DNA of 64,000 nucleotides, from NCBI RefSeq assembly GCF_963664555.1, contig NZ_OY761461.1, forward strand, positions 992,001-1,056,000, written 5' to 3'. This document shows, piece by piece, positions 34,735 to 42,906 of this stretch. Every line of letters starts with the position of its first letter. Position 1 is the first letter of the stretch. A model generated the notes under the pieces. The model saw only the letters and a program-made list of their open reading frames with translations, did no database searches and was not told the origin of the DNA. The position numbers were made by a program, and so were the translations under genes. The DNA is from Labilibaculum sp. Its GTDB lineage: Bacteria > Bacteroidota > Bacteroidia > Bacteroidales > Marinifilaceae.

Positions 34735-36195
34735 TTATTTTACTGGAATATTTTTCAATGTTTCAACTAAGAAATCCCAGAATTTAACAACGGTATCAAT
34801 TTTTACTTTTTCATCCGGAGAGTGAGGGAAACGGATCGTTGGTCCGAAAGAAATCATATCCCAATGAGGATAAACAGCTCCTAATAAACCACACTCTAAA
34901 CCTGCGTGAATAGCTTTGATTTCAGGAATTTTTCCGTATTTTTTATTGTACACTTCCTGCATGGTTTTCAAGATTGGAGAATCCATGTTCGGTTTCCATC
35001 CCGGATATTCACCTTCTAATTTTACTTTACCACCAGCCAATACAAAAGTTGAAACAATTGCTTGTCCCAAATCTTCTTTTGCAGAGTTTACAGATGAACG
35101 CAATAAAGCTTGAATGGTAACAACACCATTTTCACTTACCACACGTGCAAGGTTAGTTGATGTTTCAACCAAGCCAGGCATAGCATCGCTCATGCGGATT
35201 ACACCGTTTGGACAAGCGTAAATAGCGTTGATTAAGTTTTTCTGGCTCTTGTTTTTGAATACATGTTTTGGAGCATCCGTTGGCTCGGCAAAAAATGCTA
35301 AATCAGGCTCTACTGCTGATAATTCTGCTTTGTAAATAGCTTCGTATTCAGCAACTCCGGCAAGGAATTTTTCGGTGTATCTTTCTGGAACAGCAACAAT
35401 TGCAAATGATTCACGGGGAATCGCATTGCGCAATGATCCACCGTCAACAGAAGACATTCTTAATTTGTATTTTTTAGTTGCCACTTTTAAGAAGCGGAAC
35501 AACAATTTGTTTGAGTTTCCACGTCCTAAAATAATCTCCATTCCTGAGTGCCCCCCTTTTAAGCCTTTCATGTATAGCTTGTAGCCAACATATCCTTTTT
35601 CAAGCTTATCTTCCTTGTATTTGAAAGTAACATTGGCATCGATACCACCGGCACAACCAACATACAATTCACCTTCATCTTCCGAATCCATGTTTAGAAG
35701 GATATCTCCATCTAAAACGTCGTTTTTAAGACCAAAAGCACCAGTCATGCCAGTTTCTTCATCGGCAGTAAATAAAGCCTCAATAGGGCCATGCTCAATA
35801 TCTGAAGCCTGAAGAACAGCCATTGCAGCGGCAACCCCCATTCCGTTATCAGCACCTAGAGTTGTTCCTTTTGCAGTTACCCAATCTCCATCAATAAGTG
35901 TTTCGATAGGATCTTTTTCAAAATCGTGAACGGTGTCAGCATTTTTTTGAGGTACCATATCCAAGTGGCCTTGCAATACAACTCCTTTACGATTTTCAAA
36001 ACCTGCTGTAGCGGGTTTTTTAATGATGATGTTTCCAACAGCATCTTTGATAGTTTCCAATCCTAAATCCTGTCCGAATTTCATCATGAAATCCTGGATT
36101 GCATCTTCGTGCTTCGATGGGCGTGGTATTTGAGTTAATGAATAAAAGTTTTCCCAAATAGCCTTAGGTTCGAGGCTTAAAATTTCTTTGCTCAT
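34735..36195 (-). CDS. pepD: Aminoacyl-histidine dipeptidase / cytosol non-specific dipeptidase (M20)
   Basis: A 486-residue M20C metallopeptidase. Metal and catalytic motifs are L-Q-G-H-L-D-M-V-P-Q, T-L-G-A-D-N-G-M-G-V-A, F-T-A-D-E-E-T-G-M-T-G and I-H-A-G-L-E-C-G-L, with a final F-G-P-T-I-R-F-P-H-S-P-D-E. PepD hydrolyses X-His and other dipeptides in the cytosol; there is no signal peptide. A good Shine-Dalgarno (GGAGG, complement of 36205-36209 area) precedes the ATG. Monocistronic. Confidence 0.92.
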   Translation of the reverse strand: MSKEILSLEPKAIWENFYSLTQIPRPSKHEDAIQDFMMKFGQDLGLETIKDAVGNIIIKKPATAGFENRKGVVLQGHLDMVPQKNADTVHDFEKDPIETLIDGDWVTAKGTTLGADNGMGVAAAMAVLQASDIEHGPIEALFTADEETGMTGAFGLKNDVLDGDILLNMDSEDEGELYVGCAGGIDANVTFKYKEDKLEKGYVGYKLYMKGLKGGHSGMEIILGRGNSNKLLFRFLKVATKKYKLRMSSVDGGSLRNAIPRESFAIVAVPERYTEKFLAGVAEYEAIYKAELSAVEPDLAFFAEPTDAPKHVFKNKSQKNLINAIYACPNGVIRMSDAMPGLVETSTNLARVVSENGVVTIQALLRSSVNSAKEDLGQAIVSTFVLAGGKVKLEGEYPGWKPNMDSPILKTMQEVYNKKYGKIPEIKAIHAGLECGLLGAVYPHWDMISFGPTIRFPHSPDEKVKIDTVVKFWDFLVETLKNIPVK

Positions 36196-36440
36196 TAGTA
36201 TATTCCTCCGTTAAATTTTAGTGTTAATTATTCAAGAGCACTAAAGGTAGTATTTTTTAATAAAGCCGAAAAGAGAATCAGTAAAAGTGATTGTGAATTA
36301 AGGATTTTTAAGGGTGCAGAAAAATTAATGCCGGGATATAACGGTTCTTTACTAAGGGGATAAGTAATTTTTTGTTTGCTTGGGGAGTTAATTGGATCTA
36401 GTAATTGTAGGTGTTTTATTGATAATTATATTTTAAACCG

Positions 36441-36476
36441 TCAACATCTTTTAAAATATTTTTTAAAAGATGTTGA
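36441..36476. promoter_or_regulatory. Perfect 16-bp palindrome, probable operator of the ROK repressor gene
   Basis: TCAACATCTTTTAAAA (36441-36456) and its exact complement (36461-36476) flank a TATT spacer. It lies 60 bp before the ROK gene start. A TTTG at 36480-36483 and TATCCTTTG near 36502-36510 just downstream could be the promoter. There is no T tract suited to a terminator for a + strand gene. The position suggests autoregulation or effector-controlled regulation of the amino-sugar cluster. Confidence 0.6.
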
Positions 36477-36536
36477 TTCTTTGTAAAAACTATATATATT
36501 TATCCTTTGAAAAAAATGATTTAAAGCGAGATTAAA

Positions 36537-37763
36537 TTGGAATTAGAATTTCTATACGAAAAGACACTGGAAGGCACTGTTAATGCTAAAAAAAGGAAGC
36601 AGGATCAGTATCGTAAAATACTATCCCATTTGTATTATAATGGAGTGGCTTCCATTGCGGAGATAGTGAAAACGGCAAAAATGAGTCAACCTCTGATTGC
36701 TTCGCTTGTTGAAGATCTTCTTGGTTTTGGAGTAATTCTTGAAAATGGAATTGGAGAATCAATTGGAGGAAGACGTCCGAATTTGTATTGTGTGAATCCT
36801 GAATATCAATATGTAGTTGGTGTTGATATTAATTTGCACACACTCAATTTAGCGGTTTTCGATATGAATAATCAGTTGGTATATCGCGAGGAGTTTAAGG
36901 ATTTTGAGTTGGAAAACAGCAGAGAGTACTGTTACGCATTGGTTGAAAAAGTCAATATCGCACTTGATGCTATAAATATTAGAAAGGAAAAGGTGTTGGC
37001 TGTAGGAATTTCAATTCCTGGTTTGGTTGATGCTGAAAATGGGTTGACACATACACATTTATCGTTTGCCGAAGAAGGATTAAGGGCATACTTAAATCGG
37101 GAATTGGGATTTCCAATTTTGCTCGACAATGATGCACGCACCATGGCATTAGGCGAGAAAGCTTTTGGAAAAGCCAAAGACAAAAAGAATGTGTTGTGCT
37201 TGAATTTAAGTAATGGTATTGGTTTAGGAATGATTTTGAATGGTGAATTGCATAGTGGTAAAAATGGATTTGCCGGTGAGTTTGGTCATATCTTAATCGA
37301 TCCGGAGGGAACACTTTGTAATTGTGGAAAAATTGGTTGTTTGGAAACTTTAACATCAGGGAAGATTTTGGTGCGGCAAATAAAGGAAGGAATTGAGAGA
37401 GGGCAGGAAAGTTTTTTAGCTAAGTATCAGATTGAGGGGAAAAAGATTGATTTGAGAGCTGTTGTTGATGCAATTTTAGCCGGTGATCAGTTTGCTATTG
37501 ATCAATTAAACAAGATGTGTGAATATCTGGGGAAAGGTTTGGTGACTTTGATTCACTTACTGAATCCTGAAATGATAATTATTGGAGGAAGATTAGCTCA
37601 TGCAGGGAAGTATATAATTAGTCCGGTAAGTATGTGGATGAATAAGTATGCTATGGATAAAATTAGTTCGGAGACAGAGCTTGTAAATTCTGATTTGCTG
37701 GATGATGCCGCTCTTATGGGAACCATGGCAAATGTTATGAAGAAAATAGTAAGTAATAGTTAG
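36537..37763 (+). CDS. ROK family transcriptional repressor (NagC-like)
   Basis: A 408-residue protein: N-terminal winged helix (~22-75, K-I-L-S-H-L-Y-Y-N-G-V-A-S-I-A-E-I) followed by a ROK sugar-kinase-like domain with V-G-V-D-I-N, L-L-D-N-D-A-R-T-M-A-L-G-E and the zinc motif C-N-C-G-K-I-G-C-L-E. The first glycine motif lacks the usual ATP-binding D-I-G-G-T, so it is likely a sensor and not a kinase. It starts at a TTG (36537); no ATG is available because the upstream ATG meets a stop. It heads the amino-sugar cluster and probably represses it until an amino-sugar ligand binds. Confidence 0.87.
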   Translation: MELEFLYEKTLEGTVNAKKRKQDQYRKILSHLYYNGVASIAEIVKTAKMSQPLIASLVEDLLGFGVILENGIGESIGGRRPNLYCVNPEYQYVVGVDINLHTLNLAVFDMNNQLVYREEFKDFELENSREYCYALVEKVNIALDAINIRKEKVLAVGISIPGLVDAENGLTHTHLSFAEEGLRAYLNRELGFPILLDNDARTMALGEKAFGKAKDKKNVLCLNLSNGIGLGMILNGELHSGKNGFAGEFGHILIDPEGTLCNCGKIGCLETLTSGKILVRQIKEGIERGQESFLAKYQIEGKKIDLRAVVDAILAGDQFAIDQLNKMCEYLGKGLVTLIHLLNPEMIIIGGRLAHAGKYIISPVSMWMNKYAMDKISSETELVNSDLLDDAALMGTMANVMKKIVSNS

Positions 37764-37780
37764 TGATTAGTGAAGAAGAA

Positions 37781-37855
37781 AATTGTCTCCCTGTTATTTT
37801 CAACCTGTGTTGAAGATTTTTGTAGAAGTAGTGTTCTTACAGGGAGCAATTTTTA
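37781..37855 (+). terminator. Long-range hairpin after the ROK repressor
   Basis: AATTGTCTCCCTGT (37781-37794) pairs with ACAGGGAGCAATT (37839-37851) with one bulge, followed by TTTAT. The 44-base loop includes a smaller hairpin TTCAA/TTGAA. It may terminate the repressor transcript or separate its expression from the structural genes. The rest of the 259-bp gap shows no gene. Confidence 0.5.
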
Positions 37856-38022
37856 TAAAGAATTGTGACCATCTGCCTTTTCTAAAAACCATTGGAACAT
37901 TGTAGTAGTAGTGATGCATGGCAGGTGGTTGCTTTTTTTTGAAGAAATCTTTACAGGAATGTATCAGTAAAAAGAAAATTGAAGAGTTAAAATTAATTTG
38001 AACATTGATATTTAAATAAGAT

Positions 38023-38922
38023 ATGCAACCTACGTTATTGGTATTAGCCGCAGGAATGGGAAGTCGGTATGGGGGATTAAAGCAGATCGATCCGATCGGA
38101 CCAACGAATGAAACCATTATTGATTATTCGATACATGATGCAATTGAGGCCGGTTTTGGTAAAATTGTTTTTGTGATTAGAGAGAGTTTTGAGAAAGAGT
38201 TTAAGGAACTTTTTAATGCAAAATTAGCTGGGAAGATTGAAGTTGATTACGTAAATCAGGAAATAGGAAAGGTTCCTGAGGGAACAGTATATAATTTGGA
38301 ACGCGAAAAACCTTGGGGAACGGGGCATGCAATTTTAATGGCGAAAGATTGTATTCATGAGCCTTTTGCGGTGATTAATGCAGACGATTACTATGGTGTT
38401 GAGGCTTTTACGACTATTTCAGATTTTTTAAGCAAGTCAATTACTGATGAAGAAAACTGCATGGTTGGTTACCAGTTAAGCAATACCATTTCAGAAAACG
38501 GTTCAGTATCAAGAGGAGTTTGCGGAACAAATGAGAACGATCATCTGACCACAGTTATTGAGCGTACGCATATTGAGAAGTTGGAAAATGGAATTGCATA
38601 CAAAGAGAATGAAGAGTGGATTCCGCTGGCTCCGGAAACAATTGTTTCGATGAATTTTTGGGGATTTACTCCCAAACTGTTTGATCATTTGGAGTCACAG
38701 TTTATTGTTTTTCTGAAAGAAGAAGGAGATCAGTTGAAATCTGAATTTTTTATTCCTTCTGTAGTTGCCAATATTATTAAAGAAGGAAAAACCCAGGTTA
38801 AAGTGTTGAAATCTGATGCTCAGTGGTTTGGAGTGACTTATCGGGAAGATAAAGAAAAAGCGGTTAAAGCAATTGGTAAATTGATAGAGAAGGGAACATA
38901 TCCTTCAAAGTTGTGGGCATAA
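38023..38922 (+). CDS. Sugar-phosphate nucleotidyltransferase
   Basis: A 299-residue protein with the nucleotidyltransferase signature L-V-L-A-A-G-M-G-S-R-Y-G-G-L-K-Q near the N-terminus and the metal-binding V-I-N-A-D-D-Y-Y-G at ~115. It should join a sugar-1-phosphate to a nucleotide (UDP or similar). No hexapeptide acetyltransferase domain is attached, so it is not GlmU. It is 17 bp upstream of the phosphoglucosamine mutase gene and in the same operon. The exact sugar is not known; context favours an N-acetylhexosamine-1-phosphate. Confidence 0.85.
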   Translation: MQPTLLVLAAGMGSRYGGLKQIDPIGPTNETIIDYSIHDAIEAGFGKIVFVIRESFEKEFKELFNAKLAGKIEVDYVNQEIGKVPEGTVYNLEREKPWGTGHAILMAKDCIHEPFAVINADDYYGVEAFTTISDFLSKSITDEENCMVGYQLSNTISENGSVSRGVCGTNENDHLTTVIERTHIEKLENGIAYKENEEWIPLAPETIVSMNFWGFTPKLFDHLESQFIVFLKEEGDQLKSEFFIPSVVANIIKEGKTQVKVLKSDAQWFGVTYREDKEKAVKAIGKLIEKGTYPSKLWA

Positions 38923-38939
38923 TTTTATAGGAGAGTAAA

Positions 38940-40319
38940 ATGACTTTAATAAAATCAATATCAGGGATTAGAGGTACTATTGGTGGAAGACCGGGACAAT
39001 CCCTGACACCAATGGACATCGTCAGCATATCAGGAGCTTTTGGCATGTGGCTGCAAAATAGCGGTGCTAATAAAAAAGTAATAATTGGCCGTGATGCCAG
39101 AATCAGCGGTGAGATGGTAAACCAATTAGTGGTTGGGGCATTGCTTTCAGTTGGTATCGAAGTGATAGATCTTGGATTGGCAACGACTCCATCAGTGGAA
39201 ATGGCTGTTACCGATTTAAAAGCCGGTGGAGGTATTATAATTACTGCAAGTCACAATCCTAAAAATTGGAATGCGCTAAAATTATTAAATGCAGAAGGCG
39301 AATTTATTTCCGATCAGGATGGAAAGGATTTGCTGTGTCTTGTTGAAGCACAGGACTTCAATTACAATGATGTTGATGATTTAGGAAAGTACTCTAAGAA
39401 AGATGATTATTTAGAGACTCATATTCAGCATATTCTTAATTTGCCTTTGGTGGATAAAAAGCTGATTGAAGAAGCTGATTTTTCCGTTGCAGTTGATGCT
39501 GTAAATTCGGTGGGAGGAATTGCAATTCCTCAATTACTGAAAGCTTTAGGAGTGAAAAAGGTGAAGAAAATTAACTGCAGTCCTGATGGTAATTTTGCTC
39601 ACAATCCGGAACCTCTTCCTGAAAATATTGTGGAGATATCGGAGTGTGTTAAGAACGAAAAATTAGACCTTGGGATTGTTGTAGATCCGGATGTTGATCG
39701 TTTGGCTTTGGTTTGTGAAAACGGGCAGGCATTTGGTGAAGAATACACTTTGGTGTCGGTGGCTGATTATGTACTTCAGAATACAAAAGGCAGTTTAGTT
39801 GCCAATTTATCATCAACAATGGCACTTCGCGAAATTGCCAAAAAGCATGGTGTTGAGTTTTATGAATCTGCAGTAGGCGAGGTAAATGTGGTGCGCGAAA
39901 TGAAAAATCATTCGGCAATAATAGGCGGAGAGGGCAATGGAGGTGTGATTTACCCTGAATTGCACAATGGAAGAGATGCACTTGTAGGAGTGGCATTGTT
40001 TCTTACCTATCTGGCTAAATCAAAATTAACTTGCTCAGAACTTCGGGCGGGATATCCTGATTATAAAATTGTAAAACAAAAAATAGAATTAGAGGGTGTT
40101 TCCAATTTGGATGGCATAATGGATCAGGTTCGTAGAAAATTTATCGATTATCCTTGCAATACGATTGACGGATTGAAGATTAGTTTTCCTGAAGGATGGG
40201 TACATCTGAGAAAATCAAATACGGAGCCCATTATTCGAATTTACTCCGAAGCAACTACTGAAGAGTATGCTTGTAATTTAGTGGACTGTGTAAAGCAATT
40301 GATAAAAAACACAATTTAA
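38940..40319 (+). CDS. glmM: Phosphoglucosamine mutase (phosphohexomutase family)
   Basis: A 459-residue alpha-D-phosphohexomutase. The phospho-Ser loop is I-T-A-S-H-N-P-K-N-W-N-A-L-K (Ser ~103), the metal loop D-P-D-V-D-R-L-A, the sugar-binding G-E-G-N-G-G-V-I and the phosphate-binding R-K-S-N-T-E-P-I-I-R. GlmM converts GlcN-6-P and GlcN-1-P; relatives act on GlcNAc or glucose phosphates. It sits between the nucleotidyltransferase and a sugar importer, suggesting a link between salvaged amino sugar and nucleotide-sugar synthesis. Confidence 0.88.
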   Translation: MTLIKSISGIRGTIGGRPGQSLTPMDIVSISGAFGMWLQNSGANKKVIIGRDARISGEMVNQLVVGALLSVGIEVIDLGLATTPSVEMAVTDLKAGGGIIITASHNPKNWNALKLLNAEGEFISDQDGKDLLCLVEAQDFNYNDVDDLGKYSKKDDYLETHIQHILNLPLVDKKLIEEADFSVAVDAVNSVGGIAIPQLLKALGVKKVKKINCSPDGNFAHNPEPLPENIVEISECVKNEKLDLGIVVDPDVDRLALVCENGQAFGEEYTLVSVADYVLQNTKGSLVANLSSTMALREIAKKHGVEFYESAVGEVNVVREMKNHSAIIGGEGNGGVIYPELHNGRDALVGVALFLTYLAKSKLTCSELRAGYPDYKIVKQKIELEGVSNLDGIMDQVRRKFIDYPCNTIDGLKISFPEGWVHLRKSNTEPIIRIYSEATTEEYACNLVDCVKQLIKNTI

Positions 40320-40382
40320 AGGAGTGATTATTTTAGACTTTAGAATATAATATAGAAATAGTAATCTTATAAATTTTAAATT

Positions 40383-41606
40383 ATGGTAAGTGCACAAGTA
40401 GTGGATACTAAAGTAAATAGGTACGTAGTTCCTCTTATTATAGTTGGAGTAATGTTTTTTGCAATTGGATTTGCACTGGGGATAAACAGTTATATTATTC
40501 CGCTTTTAAATAAAGCTTTGGATATTTCTTCTGCCGAATCATACTTAGTGATTGCAGCTACTTTTTCAGCCTTTTTAATTTTTGGATATCCAGCTTCGTT
40601 GGTGATCGGTAAAATTGGCTATAAAAAAACAATGGCATTATCTTTTATCATGTTTGCAGTTGGTTTTTATTTATTTATTCCTTCTGCAAGAATGGAAAGT
40701 CTGCCTCTGTTTTTGCTGGCTTCCTTCATTAGTGGTATGGGGAATACTTTTCTGCAGGCTTCTGTGAATCCTTACATTACCATATTAGGACCGATTGAAA
40801 GCGCTGCAAAGCGGATGAGTTATATGGGTATTGCCAATAAATTGGCATGGCCGATTGCACCTTTATTTTTGGCTTTAATTATTGGAAAAGAAGTAGACAG
40901 CGTATCGCTGACTGACATAAATATCCCATTTTACATTATTATTGGTGTTTTTGTACTTCTTGGAGTATTGGCTTTATTGGCTAAACTGCCCGAAGTAAAA
41001 GCAGTGGGAGAGGATGAAGATTCAGCAGATGCTTGTCCTTACGCAGCAACAAAAACATCTGTTTGGCAATTCCCACACCTTCTGTTAGGCGTACTTGCTC
41101 TTTTCTTGTACGTTGGTGTTGAAACCGTCTCTTTAGGAACCTTGGTTGATTATGCAACTACTTTGGGCTTAGCCAATGCGGAATATTATGCATGGATTGC
41201 TCCGATAGGTATGGTTATTGGATACATCTGTGGTGCAGCTTTCATTCCTAAATATCTTAGCCAGGCTACAGCCTTACGAATTTGTGCGGTAACAGCTTTG
41301 TTTGGATCTTTAATGGTTGTGTTTTCACCTGAAGATTTATCGATTTACTTTATTGCTTTTATGGCTTTAGGATGTTCCTTAATGTGGCCTGCTTTATGGC
41401 CGCTTGCAATGACTGATTTAGGTAAATTTACTAAAGCTGGTTCATCCTTAATGGTTATCGCTATTGTTGGCGGTGCTTTAATTCCAACAGTTTACGGTTT
41501 AATGAAGGATTCTGTTGGTGCACAAAATGCCTACTGGATTTGTGTTCCTTGTTTTCTCTATATTCTTTATTACGGTTTAAAAGGGCATAAAATAAGAACA
41601 AAATAA
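40383..41606 (+). CDS. FHS-type MFS sugar importer
   Basis: A 407-residue transporter with twelve helices of the fucose/glucose/galactose-H+ symporter family (F-A-L-G-I-N-S-Y-I-I-P-L-L, G-N-T-F-L-Q-A-S-V-N-P-Y-I, G-V-E-T-V-S-L-G-T-L). In Bacteroidota related proteins (NagP-like, GluP-like) import GlcNAc or hexoses. Its cluster position suggests amino-sugar uptake across the inner membrane. Confidence 0.88.
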   Translation: MVSAQVVDTKVNRYVVPLIIVGVMFFAIGFALGINSYIIPLLNKALDISSAESYLVIAATFSAFLIFGYPASLVIGKIGYKKTMALSFIMFAVGFYLFIPSARMESLPLFLLASFISGMGNTFLQASVNPYITILGPIESAAKRMSYMGIANKLAWPIAPLFLALIIGKEVDSVSLTDINIPFYIIIGVFVLLGVLALLAKLPEVKAVGEDEDSADACPYAATKTSVWQFPHLLLGVLALFLYVGVETVSLGTLVDYATTLGLANAEYYAWIAPIGMVIGYICGAAFIPKYLSQATALRICAVTALFGSLMVVFSPEDLSIYFIAFMALGCSLMWPALWPLAMTDLGKFTKAGSSLMVIAIVGGALIPTVYGLMKDSVGAQNAYWICVPCFLYILYYGLKGHKIRTK

Positions 41607-41662
41607 TTGGTCTAATTTGGGCATCAGCAATCACTTTCCTGTGCCTCATTTAAAGATGAAAT

Positions 41663-42766
41663 ATGACAGATAATTTAAAAGAAATAGCTTCAAAATTCTC
41701 TATTGAAGGGGAAATAGCAGAAATAAAACCTCTTGGAGAAGGCTTTATTAACGATACATTTATTGTAACAACTCTTGCAGAAGAAACCCCAAACTATTTA
41801 TTTCAGCGCAAGAACAAGAACATCTTTAAGGATGTTCCTGGAATGATGGGGAATATTTTAAAAGTGACAACTCACCTTAAGAATAAAATTGCTGCTGCAG
41901 GTGGAGACATCATGCGCGAAGCAATGACAATTACACCAACAGAAAATGGTGATCTTTATTATAAAGATGAAGAGGGTGATTTTTGGGCAATGTGTCTTTT
42001 TATTAAAGATAATCTGACATACGAAGCCGCAGACAGTCCGGAATTGGCTTATGCAGGAGGAAAGGGAATCGGTAAGTTTCAATCTATGTTATCGGATATG
42101 AAAGAGCCGTTGGTAGATATTCTTCCTGGCTTTCATAACATCAGATTCCGTTTTAAGCAGTGGGATGAAGTGTTGAGAAAAGATCCTGCAGGCCGTAAGG
42201 CAGCATTAACAGAAGAGATTGCCTGGGTTGAGAACCGTCGGAAGGAAATGCTAGAATTCTGGACTTTGGTTGAGAATGGAACCATCCCTACACGGGTAAC
42301 TCATAATGACACTAAAATCAATAACATTCTTTTTGATAAGGAGGGAAATGATTTGTGTGTGATCGATTTGGATACCGTATTGAACAGCACCGTGTTGAAT
42401 GATTATGGTGATGCTATGAGATCATACACCAATACTGGTTTAGAGGATGATAAGAATTTGGATCAGGTGAGCATGGATATGGAAATATTCAAGGCTTATA
42501 CCAAAGGATATCTGGAAGAAACAGTTTCGTTTTTAACAGCTCCGGAATTGGAATATCTTGCTTTTTCCGCCAAATACATCACTTTCGAACAAGTTCTTCG
42601 GTTTTTAATGGACTACATCGACGGAGATCAGTATTATAAAATAAAATCACCGCAGCACAATTTGATCAGAACTCATGCTCAATACAAATTATTAACAAGC
42701 ATGGAGGAACAATATGAGCAAATGAAGCAAGTGGTATCAAAATACAGCAAAGAATTATCAGTGTAA
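41663..42766 (+). CDS. NahK-like N-acetylhexosamine kinase (APH fold)
   Basis: A 367-residue small-molecule kinase of the aminoglycoside phosphotransferase fold. The catalytic loop is T-H-N-D-T-K-I-N-N-I-L-F-D, followed by the metal-binding V-I-D-L-D-T-V and N-D-Y-G-D-A-M-R-S. These stretches are like those of N-acetylhexosamine 1-kinase (NahK). It probably makes HexNAc-1-phosphate, which the adjoining nucleotidyltransferase could use. Regiochemistry (C1 or C6) cannot be decided from sequence. Confidence 0.8.
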   Translation: MTDNLKEIASKFSIEGEIAEIKPLGEGFINDTFIVTTLAEETPNYLFQRKNKNIFKDVPGMMGNILKVTTHLKNKIAAAGGDIMREAMTITPTENGDLYYKDEEGDFWAMCLFIKDNLTYEAADSPELAYAGGKGIGKFQSMLSDMKEPLVDILPGFHNIRFRFKQWDEVLRKDPAGRKAALTEEIAWVENRRKEMLEFWTLVENGTIPTRVTHNDTKINNILFDKEGNDLCVIDLDTVLNSTVLNDYGDAMRSYTNTGLEDDKNLDQVSMDMEIFKAYTKGYLEETVSFLTAPELEYLAFSAKYITFEQVLRFLMDYIDGDQYYKIKSPQHNLIRTHAQYKLLTSMEEQYEQMKQVVSKYSKELSV

Positions 42767-42906
42767 TAAAAAAAGGAGTTTTATTTCTGATACCAAACCC
42801 GGTATTTAATCGTGTGGTAGCGTAATTTAAAACAAACAGTCATTTTCTCACGAAAGTGAAGTGTTTTAAACGAGTAAGGTTAAGAGATTATAGAAATAAA
42901 AAGAAA

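Noticed and set aside
37800-38117. 105-residue minus-strand frame before the nucleotidyltransferase
   Set aside because: Covers the intergenic hairpin and the antisense of the conserved nucleotidyltransferase start.
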